DNA of 14,888 nt from CAYMAZ01 sp964428185 (GTDB taxonomy: Bacteria > Bacteroidota > Bacteroidia > Bacteroidales > DTU049). Positions within the stretch are counted from its first letter, which is position 1. Every line of letters begins with the position of its first letter. The translations under genes were made by a program, and so were the position numbers. The stretch is taken from assembly GCA_964428185.1 (NCBI GenBank), contig CAYRXH010000064.1, forward strand, positions 1 to 14,888. The letters are read 5' to 3'. Below the pieces are notes generated by a model. It was not told where the DNA came from. It saw only the letters and a list, made by a program, of their open reading frames with translations, and searched no databases. Below are positions 7,200 to 13,286 of this stretch, piece after piece.

Positions 7200-8045
7200 T
7201 CAAGCTGTGGGCTTTTTCCGCGTAGCTGATTTCTTAGCAGGAGTTTTGGACTTTTTCAGTGCAGCAATTTTTTTCTCAAATTCAATGATGTGTTTTTCCA
7301 GTTGCTTGCTTACAAACTCCAGTTGCTTTCTTAACTGAGCATTTTCATTGATGAGTTCTTTCTGTTCATTCAGTTCTTTCTCCATTGATTTTTGTTTCAA
7401 TTCCAGCGAAGAAATTTGATTAAAGGTGTTACTCTTTACTGTTTCAACAGACAGTACAACGGACTTGTATGAATCATTCATTCTTTCTTCTGAAACGAGA
7501 GTCTGAGCTTTCACCTCGTCACAGGCTGTGTCAACCTTTGAAACAAGATATTTGTGATTTGAGTCAATGATCAGTTTAACGTCATTTTTCAGGTCATCAA
7601 GCCTTTTTTTCTGAAAAAGATCAAAGTCTTTTGCGAGTTTTGAGAAATACACAAATACAAAGACTACTCCGACCATAGTCACAAACAGGAGAATATACAG
7701 GATGATAAAGTGAATTTTTTGCCTTTTATGGCTTTTGGTAATATTCTTCTGTAGATGTTCATTGGTTTGCTTGAACTCTGCCAGTTCAGACTGGTTGTGC
7801 ATTTCAAAATTCTTAAGTTGTAAAACAATATCATTCAGACTTTTGTTACTTGATGAATCGATGAGACTAATCTTTTCAAGAGTTTGTTTCTCAATAAGTT
7901 TCAGGTCATTTTTCAATCTGCTAACCCTGAAATTGAGGTCATTGATATTGTTTTCAATTTGCTGATATCTGATATCAACCTGTGCCAGTGCCGCAGTGCA
8001 GACAAAACACAAAAAAAGGATTACAATTTTTTTCATGGGATTCAT
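7200..8045 (-). CDS. Membrane-anchored coiled-coil protein with basic H1-like C-terminal tail
   Basis: Unrecognised protein of 281 aa. An N-terminal signal (MKKIVILFLCFVCTAALA, with ALA before Q22) is followed by a helical heptad-like stretch at about 25-108. A single strong transmembrane segment lies at about 112-134 (FIILYILLFVTMVGVVFVFVYF). A second, long charged coiled coil spans about 136-262 (ELKQKSMEKELNEQKEL...). The tail from about 263 is Lys/Ala/Thr/Pro-rich (KKSKTPAKKSATRKKPTA), like bacterial histone-H1 (HctA/Hc1)-type tails. If the signal is cleaved, the first coiled coil is periplasmic and the second coiled coil and tail are cytoplasmic. An in-frame ATG at 8036 also gives a good signal sequence. 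The stop is 1 nt from that of the convergent antiporter gene. Composition is Lys/Gln/Glu-rich with no catalytic motif. A structural, tethering or DNA-contacting role is inference only. Confidence 0.8.
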   Translation of the reverse strand: MNPMKKIVILFLCFVCTAALAQVDIRYQQIENNINDLNFRVSRLKNDLKLIEKQTLEKISLIDSSSNKSLNDIVLQLKNFEMHNQSELAEFKQTNEHLQKNITKSHKRQKIHFIILYILLFVTMVGVVFVFVYFSKLAKDFDLFQKKRLDDLKNDVKLIIDSNHKYLVSKVDTACDEVKAQTLVSEERMNDSYKSVVLSVETVKSNTFNQISSLELKQKSMEKELNEQKELINENAQLRKQLEFVSKQLEKHIIEFEKKIAALKKSKTPAKKSATRKKPTA

Positions 8046-8087
8046 ATTTTTATAGTATTATAAATACCACCCAGGTTTCTCGGAATG

Positions 8088-8107
8088 ATGTTGTAAATAT
8101 ACAACAT
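8088..8107. promoter_or_regulatory. 20-bp inverted repeat overlapping the presumed promoter of the coiled-coil gene
   Basis: ATGTTGTA and TACAACAT form perfect 8-bp arms around AATA. On the minus strand the centre reads TATATTTA, one base from TAnnTTTG, about 45 nt upstream of the ATG at 8045. A repressor-type operator covering a -7 element is a natural reading. On the plus strand the right arm is followed by a T-run (to 8112), so a weak, AT-rich terminator for rightward transcripts is the alternative. A second small inverted repeat (GTATT...AATAC, 8055-8067) lies between this site and the gene. Confidence 0.42.
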
Positions 8108-8167
8108 TTTTTCTCTGAAATCAAGAAAAATTATTGTGGAATGTAAAAAAAAGTTAGAAAAATAGAC

Positions 8168-8884
8168 TCATGGGGCAGCAACAAAGTAATATTCTTTTCC
8201 GGTTTCAAAAAAAGTCTGTAATTGCTTTTTGGTGAGATGTTCAGTTCCTCTGAGATAATTCTTCAGGGTAAATATTCTCATGTTTAGGTCTATAAACAGA
8301 TTGAAAATGTCAGAAGGTGAAGTGTTGTAATGATCTGCTGCACCAAGGCCGTACTCAAAAACAATCACTGGTCGGGAATTCAGTATAACAGACTGAGCCC
8401 CAATCAGCACTCCCAGTTCAGCCCCCTCGACATCAATTTTGATAAACCCGATTTTGCATTCTTTTGGTATAACGGAATCAAGAGTATCTGTTGAAACTTT
8501 AATTTTTTGAATAACTTCATTGTTATGGTCATACGATCGTTCTCTGAAGCCGCTGTATGCCGGGTTTGATACAACATGAGTAAACTCAGTTTCTCCTTTG
8601 CTGTCGCAAAGGGCAAGATTATAAATGCTGCAGTTCCTGTGGGAAAACTCCTGAACCAGATTGTGATAAAATGCCGGCAGTGGTTCAAAAGCATAATGCT
8701 TTCCGGATGGGGAATAGTGTAAAAACAATTTCAGAAATTCTCCCGCATGGGAACCAACATCAACACAATTGGTGTCAGATTGAAGGGTTTTTCTGATAAT
8801 CTTCAGTGTCAGACGGTCATAATATTGATTTCTGGTCAGTGCCACAGGCGATAATTTCATCAGAAATTTCAGGAAATTTTTCAT
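8168..8884 (-). CDS. FkbM-family SAM-dependent methyltransferase
   Basis: A 238-aa class I methyltransferase of the FkbM family, which usually methylates hydroxyl groups of sugars or small molecules. The SAM-binding loop is at 41-48 (VDVGSHAG), followed by the second acidic strand AFEPLP near 68-74 and the hallmark IKIDVEGAE at 148-156. A hydrophobic strand with an acidic residue, PVIVFEYG, follows. The N-terminus (MKNFLKFLMKLSP) is short and basic, with no signal peptide. The ATG at 8884 lies 2 nt after the parE stop, so it is almost certainly co-transcribed with parE and perhaps coupled. No glycosyltransferase or polysaccharide gene is present in the window, so the acceptor is unknown. Assignment to the family is firm; the substrate is not. 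Confidence 0.88.
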   Translation of the reverse strand: MKNFLKFLMKLSPVALTRNQYYDRLTLKIIRKTLQSDTNCVDVGSHAGEFLKLFLHYSPSGKHYAFEPLPAFYHNLVQEFSHRNCSIYNLALCDSKGETEFTHVVSNPAYSGFRERSYDHNNEVIQKIKVSTDTLDSVIPKECKIGFIKIDVEGAELGVLIGAQSVILNSRPVIVFEYGLGAADHYNTSPSDIFNLFIDLNMRIFTLKNYLRGTEHLTKKQLQTFFETGKEYYFVAAP

Positions 8885-8886
8885 GA

Positions 8887-10800
8887 TTATAAGGCAGATT
8901 CTTCGGCAGTTTCAGGAACTAGAGTGGTTTCTTCGCCGATTTCATCAAGGTCGTGTCTTAGGTTTTCAATAATAAATTCTTGCCTTTCTGGAGTGTTGCC
9001 TCCCATGTAAAAGGAGATAATATCATGGATGGAGAATTCTTTTTTCAGAATCACAGGCTCAAGACGCATTGTGTTGCCAATAAAGTGCTTAAACTCATCA
9101 GGTGATATTTCTCCAAGTCCTTTGAATCTGGTTATTTCAGGATTTTTACCGAGGCTTTCAATGGCTTTGCGTTTTTCATCACTATTGTAACAATAGATAG
9201 TTTTTTGCCGGTTTCGCACTCTGAAAAGAGGTGTTTGCAAAATGTAAAGATGCCCCCCTCGAACCAGATCTGGAAAAAACTGAAGAAAAAAAGTCAGCAG
9301 AAGCAGTCGGATATGCATACCGTCAACATCAGCATCAGTGGCAATGACAACGTTGTTGTAGCGAAGATTTTCAATGCCATCGTCAATATTAAGTGCTGCC
9401 TGAAGAAGATTGAATTCTTCATTTTCATATACCAGTCTTTTTGATTTCCCGTAGGTGTTTTGTGGTTTCCCTTTCAGGCTGAAAACAGCCTGTGTGTTCA
9501 CATCTCTTGACTTGGTGATTGATCCGCTTGCAGAGTCCCCCTCGGTGATAAACAGAGTCGTTTCAAGTTTGCGGTCGTTGTTATGATCTGTAAGATGAAC
9601 CCTGCAGTCACGTAATTTTTTGTTGTGTAGGCTTACTTTTTTAATGCTTTCTCGGGAAAGCTTTTTAATGTTGGCCATTTCCTTACGTTCTCTTTCATTC
9701 TGGAGGATTTTTGACTGAAGCACTTCGCTGGTTTCAGGGTGCATATGAAGATAGTTGTCTAAGTGTTTTTTGACAACTTCATTGATATAGTTCCTTACAG
9801 TTCGTCCTTCAGGTTCCATGTGTTGTGAACCCAGTTTGGTTTTTGTCTGTGATTCAAAGACCGGTTCGTGAATCTTAATGCTGAGTGCTGCAGTTATTGA
9901 TGAGCGGATGTCTGATGGGTCATAATCTTTCTTGTAGAACTCCCTGATGGTTTTTACAATGGCTTCTTTAAAGGCAGTGACATGGGTGCCGCTCTGAGAA
10001 GTGTACTGCCCGTTGACAAAGGAGAAATAATCTTCTCCATACTGATTGTTGATATGGGTCATTGCAAACTCAAAATCCTTCTCTTCAATATGGATAATAG
10101 GATACAGTGGTTCTCCGGTAATATTATGTTCCAGCAGATCATACAGGCCTTTTTGTGACTGAAAAACCTGTTCGTTGAAAATAATCTTCAGGTTTCTGTT
10201 CAGAAAGGCATAATTCCACAGTTGCTTTTCCACATATTCATCCAGATACTCAAAATCACCGAAAATTTCAGGATCAGGAGTAAATCGTACTTCAGTTCCG
10301 TTGGGCTTTGAGGTTTTTTCAGTAGTTGTTTCAAGAAGTTTTCCTCCCTGACCGAATTCAGCAATCACTGTTTCTCCCTCACGGAAAGACTGGACTCTGA
10401 AATAATTGGCCAGTGCATTGACGGCTTTCACCCCAACACCATTCAGACCAACTGTTCTTTTAAATGCTTCGGAATCATATTTGGCTCCGGTATTCATTTT
10501 TGAAACAACATCTACTACACTTCCAAGTGGAATTCCACGACCGTAATCTCTGACAAGAACAGACCGGTTGTCTGAAATCTCAATTTCAATTTTACGGCCA
10601 AACCCCATAATAAATTCGTCTATGCTGTTGTCAATAACTTCTTTCAGCAACACATATATACCATCATCACGGGATGAACCATCACCCAGTTTCCCAATGT
10701 ACATACCAGGTCTGAGGCGGATGTGTTCATTCCAGTCCAATGTCTGAATGCTGGATTCACTGTAATTGCCGTCGCTCTTTCCGTTTTCAGATGTTTCCAT
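8887..10800 (-). CDS. parE: DNA topoisomerase IV subunit B
   Basis: ATPase/TOPRIM subunit of topoisomerase IV, which decatenates sister chromosomes together with ParC; 637 aa from the ATG at 10800. Numbering here counts from the TTG codon at 10809, so subtract 3 for the ATG start. The GHKL ATPase domain shows E57/N61 (KEVIDNSIDE), D88 (DYGRGIP) and the glycine loop GLNGVGVKA at 121-129. The transducer follows. The TOPRIM domain has EGDSA (E423) and DADVDG (D492/D494/D496), then KGLGEISPDEFKHFIG. This last signature and the length distinguish the Bacteroidota ParE-type protein from the GyrB paralogue. TTG at 10809 is a possible start, but ATG gives a more normal N-terminus and TTG lies within the -7 element. 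It follows the nuclease-fold gene by 90 nt, with its own promoter element. parC is not adjacent; fkbM is. GyrB is the only serious alternative. Confidence 0.93.
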   Translation of the reverse strand: METSENGKSDGNYSESSIQTLDWNEHIRLRPGMYIGKLGDGSSRDDGIYVLLKEVIDNSIDEFIMGFGRKIEIEISDNRSVLVRDYGRGIPLGSVVDVVSKMNTGAKYDSEAFKRTVGLNGVGVKAVNALANYFRVQSFREGETVIAEFGQGGKLLETTTEKTSKPNGTEVRFTPDPEIFGDFEYLDEYVEKQLWNYAFLNRNLKIIFNEQVFQSQKGLYDLLEHNITGEPLYPIIHIEEKDFEFAMTHINNQYGEDYFSFVNGQYTSQSGTHVTAFKEAIVKTIREFYKKDYDPSDIRSSITAALSIKIHEPVFESQTKTKLGSQHMEPEGRTVRNYINEVVKKHLDNYLHMHPETSEVLQSKILQNERERKEMANIKKLSRESIKKVSLHNKKLRDCRVHLTDHNNDRKLETTLFITEGDSASGSITKSRDVNTQAVFSLKGKPQNTYGKSKRLVYENEEFNLLQAALNIDDGIENLRYNNVVIATDADVDGMHIRLLLLTFFLQFFPDLVRGGHLYILQTPLFRVRNRQKTIYCYNSDEKRKAIESLGKNPEITRFKGLGEISPDEFKHFIGNTMRLEPVILKKEFSIHDIISFYMGGNTPERQEFIIENLRHDLDEIGEETTLVPETAEESAL

Positions 10801-10806
10801 AGCCTG

Positions 10807-10814
10807 CAAAAGTA
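10807..10814 (-). promoter_or_regulatory. Predicted -7 element immediately upstream of parE
   Basis: The minus strand reads TACTTTTG, an exact TAnnTTTG match, only 6 nt before the parE ATG at 10800. A start site at the normal distance would fall at or very near the A of the ATG, predicting a leaderless or nearly leaderless mRNA. No clear -33 element was seen. Confidence 0.4.
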
Positions 10815-10890
10815 ACTAATTTCAGCTGTTCTTTTATATGCCTGAGGGGAAAAATTCAAAAAAATTATTAACACTATCAATGATGCTGTG

Positions 10891-11361
10891 TTACAATTGG
10901 TTGTATTTAGGAATTGTTTTGGAAAATTTCATTTTAAATGGAACATACGAAATATCGGCACAAATATTTTCTTTACCGTTGGTTAGAAAGAAATAGTGAG
11001 CCTGCAGATGTTTGTTATACATGGCTGCCTGTAAGAAGACATCTTCAGAGATTTTAATTTCAGGGGCTTTACATTCAATGATTACCAATGGTTTTCCGGA
11101 ATCATTATATACAACAGCATCAGTTCTGCGTGACATTCCTGCATAGACAACCTCAAATTCTACAACGATTCTTCCCTGAGGATATCCAAGATGACTTATG
11201 AGAAAATTTAAAAAACTCTGCCTTACCCACTCTTCAGGTGTCAGATGAACCCATTTTTTTCTGAAAATATCAAAGATTTCATAATGTCCATCCTGTTTCC
11301 TGATATTTGGCTGATAAAATGGTAGATTGAGGCGGGGCAACTGTATTGATAATTCTTCCAC
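10891..11361 (-). CDS. Stand-alone HsdR N-terminal-like (PD-(D/E)xK nuclease-fold) protein
   Basis: A 156-aa protein matching the type I restriction enzyme R-subunit N-terminal domain family (HSDR_N_2-like). It lacks the DEAD-box helicase and coupling domains of real HsdR. After the family opening (HYEIFDIFRKKWVHLTPEEWVRQ, residues 26-48) come E70 in VEFEV, D81 in RRTDAVVY and E96-x-K98 in IIECKAP. This is a complete PD-(D/E)xK active-site pattern, so catalysis is plausible. No hsdM or hsdS is present, so this is not a restriction system. In Bacteroidota such proteins commonly sit near holA; here it is divergent from amn-holA and upstream of parE on the same strand. The start is GTG at 11361, since no ATG is available before the conserved region. 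A -7 element lies at 11406-11413. The biological role of this short form is not known to me. Confidence 0.85.
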   Translation of the reverse strand: MEELSIQLPRLNLPFYQPNIRKQDGHYEIFDIFRKKWVHLTPEEWVRQSFLNFLISHLGYPQGRIVVEFEVVYAGMSRRTDAVVYNDSGKPLVIIECKAPEIKISEDVFLQAAMYNKHLQAHYFFLTNGKENICADISYVPFKMKFSKTIPKYNQL

Positions 11362-11378
11362 AGCTCAGGGTTTTTTTG

Positions 11379-11386
11379 TATTTTTG
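11379..11386 (+). promoter_or_regulatory. Predicted -7 element of the amn-holA-rlmD transcript
   Basis: TATTTTTG on the plus strand matches TAnnTTTG exactly and would give a leader of about 55 nt before the ATG at 11446. It lies between the divergent gene's start and that gene's own -7 element, so the two transcripts would overlap slightly at their 5' ends. Confidence 0.42.
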
Positions 11387-11405
11387 CAAAGCATGTTAAT
11401 AAATG

Positions 11406-11413
11406 CAAAATTA
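11406..11413 (-). promoter_or_regulatory. Predicted -7 element of the HsdR-N-like gene
   Basis: The minus strand reads TAATTTTG, an exact TAnnTTTG match, about 45 nt upstream of the GTG at 11361. It faces away from, and lies to the right of, the plus-strand -7 element at 11379-11386, making a crossed divergent promoter pair in which both could compete for polymerase. Confidence 0.42.
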
Positions 11414-11445
11414 ATTGATTTTAAGTAAATAACATAATTCTGTGA

Positions 11446-12234
11446 ATGAAAACCAAGGAAGAAATTGTTAAAAACTGGCTGCCACGATACACAGGTCTTG
11501 CTCTTGTTGAGATTTCAAAATATATACTACTTGTAAATTTTGATCAGTATCTGGAGTTATTTTCAGCATTACACAACAATGCAGTAATCAAGAGTGACAA
11601 CGTCAATATGCCCAGTTGTACAGCCGATGGTATTACCATCATTAATTTCGGAATGGGATCGGCCAACGCAGCAACTGTTATGGATCTGCTTTCTGCTGTT
11701 GAACCCCATGCTGTACTTTTTCTGGGGAAATGCGGAGGATTGAAACACATTAATAAACTTGGTGATCTTGTCCTGCCTATTGCTGCCATTAAAGGGGATG
11801 GAACTTCCAATGATTACTTTCCTCCCGAAGTCCCTGCTTTGCCTGCTTTCAGCCTTCAAAGAGCTGTTTCAACAACAATTCGTGATTTTGACAGGGATTA
11901 CTGGACAGGCACTGTGTTTACTACCAACAGACGAGTATGGGAACATGATCAGGAATTTAAGGAGTATCTGAAACAGATTCGCTGCATGGGTATTGATATG
12001 GAAACAGCAACATTGTTTACTGTAGGCTTTTATAACCATATCCCCACAGGTGCATTATTGCTCGTCAGTGATCAACCCATGCTGCCCGAAGGTGTTAAAA
12101 CTGAAGAAAGTGATAAGAAAATCAGCGAACTGTTTCTTGAAGATCACCTGAAAATAGGAATAAAAGCTCTGCAGATTCTCAAAAATCAGGGTCGTTCCGT
12201 GAAACATCTCAAATTTGATGAAAAGGAAAAGTAA
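11446..12234 (+). CDS. amn: AMP nucleosidase (short form)
   Basis: Cytoplasmic enzyme expected to hydrolyse AMP to adenine and ribose 5-phosphate in purine salvage. The 262-aa protein is a single nucleoside phosphorylase (PNP/UDP) domain, the short form found in Bacteroidota, without the extra N-terminal domain of E. coli Amn (about 480 aa). Visible landmarks are NFGMGSANAA (phosphate/ribose loop), FLGKCGGL, GIDMETATLF around M185/E186 (the ribose-binding Met-Glu motif of the superfamily) and LVSDQP with D209 in the position of the catalytic base Asp. The ATG at 11446 is the first in frame and begins MKTKEEIVKNWLPRYTG, as is usual for these proteins. holA follows after 36 nt. Another nucleoside phosphorylase specificity cannot be excluded, but the whole-length pattern fits AMP nucleosidase. 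Confidence 0.92.
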   Translation: MKTKEEIVKNWLPRYTGLALVEISKYILLVNFDQYLELFSALHNNAVIKSDNVNMPSCTADGITIINFGMGSANAATVMDLLSAVEPHAVLFLGKCGGLKHINKLGDLVLPIAAIKGDGTSNDYFPPEVPALPAFSLQRAVSTTIRDFDRDYWTGTVFTTNRRVWEHDQEFKEYLKQIRCMGIDMETATLFTVGFYNHIPTGALLLVSDQPMLPEGVKTEESDKKISELFLEDHLKIGIKALQILKNQGRSVKHLKFDEKEK

Positions 12235-12270
12235 GATAGTTTTTTTATGTAAAGTGTTACATTTTTAACT

Positions 12271-13278
12271 ATGGATGCCAGCTTCAATGAAATCATGTCC
12301 GATCTGAAAAGGAAGATCTATCATCCTGTGTATCTGCTTGCAGGGGAAGAGTCTTATTTTATTGATAAAATTTCTGATGTTATTGAAGAAACTGTTTTAA
12401 GCCCTGAAGAAAAGGAGTTTAATCTCAACCTGCTGTACGGACGCGATGTTGATGTCGCAACCATCTCTGATCATGCCCGACGATATCCGATGATGTCTGA
12501 TTATCAGGTGGTTATTGTGAAAGAAGCTCAGGATATCAATAAATTAGATGAACTTTCATCCTATGTTGAAAAACCGGTGCCTACCACAATTCTTGTTCTC
12601 TGTTACAAAAATAAAACACCTGACAAAAGGAGGGCATTGTATAAGGCAGTTCAGAAAAACGGAGTCTATCTTGAATCAAAAAGAATCACACTGCATAAAA
12701 CTCCCGAATGGATTAAGAACTATCTGAAAAATCTGGGATATGGTGTGACTGATAAGGCATGCATGCTCATTACAGAATTTGTGGGCAATGACATCAGCAA
12801 AATAGTGAATGAAATCAGCAAACTGATTATAAATCTTCCTCCTGGCACTCAGGTGAATGATGTTCATGTTGAGGAAAATATCGGAATCAGCAAGGATTAT
12901 AATATTTTTGAACTTCAGAGTGCACTTGAAAAAAAGGACATCGTTAAAGCCAATAAAATTGTATTTCATTATGCAGCAAATCCCGGAGAAAACTCAATTT
13001 TTTCAGTATTACCAATCCTTTTTGATTTTTTTGTAAAAATTCTGATTTATACTGAAAATTCTCAAAAAGTAAATCCCAAGGATCTTGCTTCTGTTGTAGG
13101 TTGTCCTCCTTTTGCCCTTGAACAGTACCAAAATGCATCAAGAGTTTACAGCAGAGAGAAACTCATAAGAATCATTGGATATCTGAGAGAATATGATTTG
13201 AAAACAAAAGGAGTGAACAATGCATCAACAGAGGGAGGAGAACTGATGAAGGAACTGATTTTTAAAATTTTACACTGA
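12271..13278 (+). CDS. holA: DNA polymerase III subunit delta
   Basis: Clamp-loader delta subunit that opens the beta sliding clamp during replication; 335 aa, the usual length. Family features are an N-terminal HPVYLLAGEESYFID, where a nucleotide-binding loop would be but without a functional Walker A, as expected for delta. DYQVVIVKEAQDIN in the first domain, the middle helical domain with LITEFVGNDISKIVNEISKL, and the C-terminal collar domain with NIFELQSALEKKD and FFVKILIYTE follow. The ATG at 12271 is favoured because MDASFNEIMSDLKRKIYHP places the conserved core at the normal distance. It lies 36 nt after amn and 8 nt before the rlmD-like gene, so the three are probably one operon. A near-match -7 sequence (TACATTTT, 12258-12265) just upstream could add an internal promoter. 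Confidence 0.93.
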   Translation: MDASFNEIMSDLKRKIYHPVYLLAGEESYFIDKISDVIEETVLSPEEKEFNLNLLYGRDVDVATISDHARRYPMMSDYQVVIVKEAQDINKLDELSSYVEKPVPTTILVLCYKNKTPDKRRALYKAVQKNGVYLESKRITLHKTPEWIKNYLKNLGYGVTDKACMLITEFVGNDISKIVNEISKLIINLPPGTQVNDVHVEENIGISKDYNIFELQSALEKKDIVKANKIVFHYAANPGENSIFSVLPILFDFFVKILIYTENSQKVNPKDLASVVGCPPFALEQYQNASRVYSREKLIRIIGYLREYDLKTKGVNNASTEGGELMKELIFKILH

Positions 13279-13286
13279 AACTGAAC

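Noticed and set aside
10891..11361. Type I restriction-modification system
   Set aside because: Only the nuclease-fold N-terminal domain is present; no helicase domain, methylase or specificity subunit is in the window.
11446..12234. AMP nucleosidase paired with the nuclease-fold gene as an anti-phage nucleotide-depletion module
   Set aside because: Both belong to a conserved housekeeping neighbourhood with holA, no sensor or toxin-like partner is present, and amn has the normal short Bacteroidota form.
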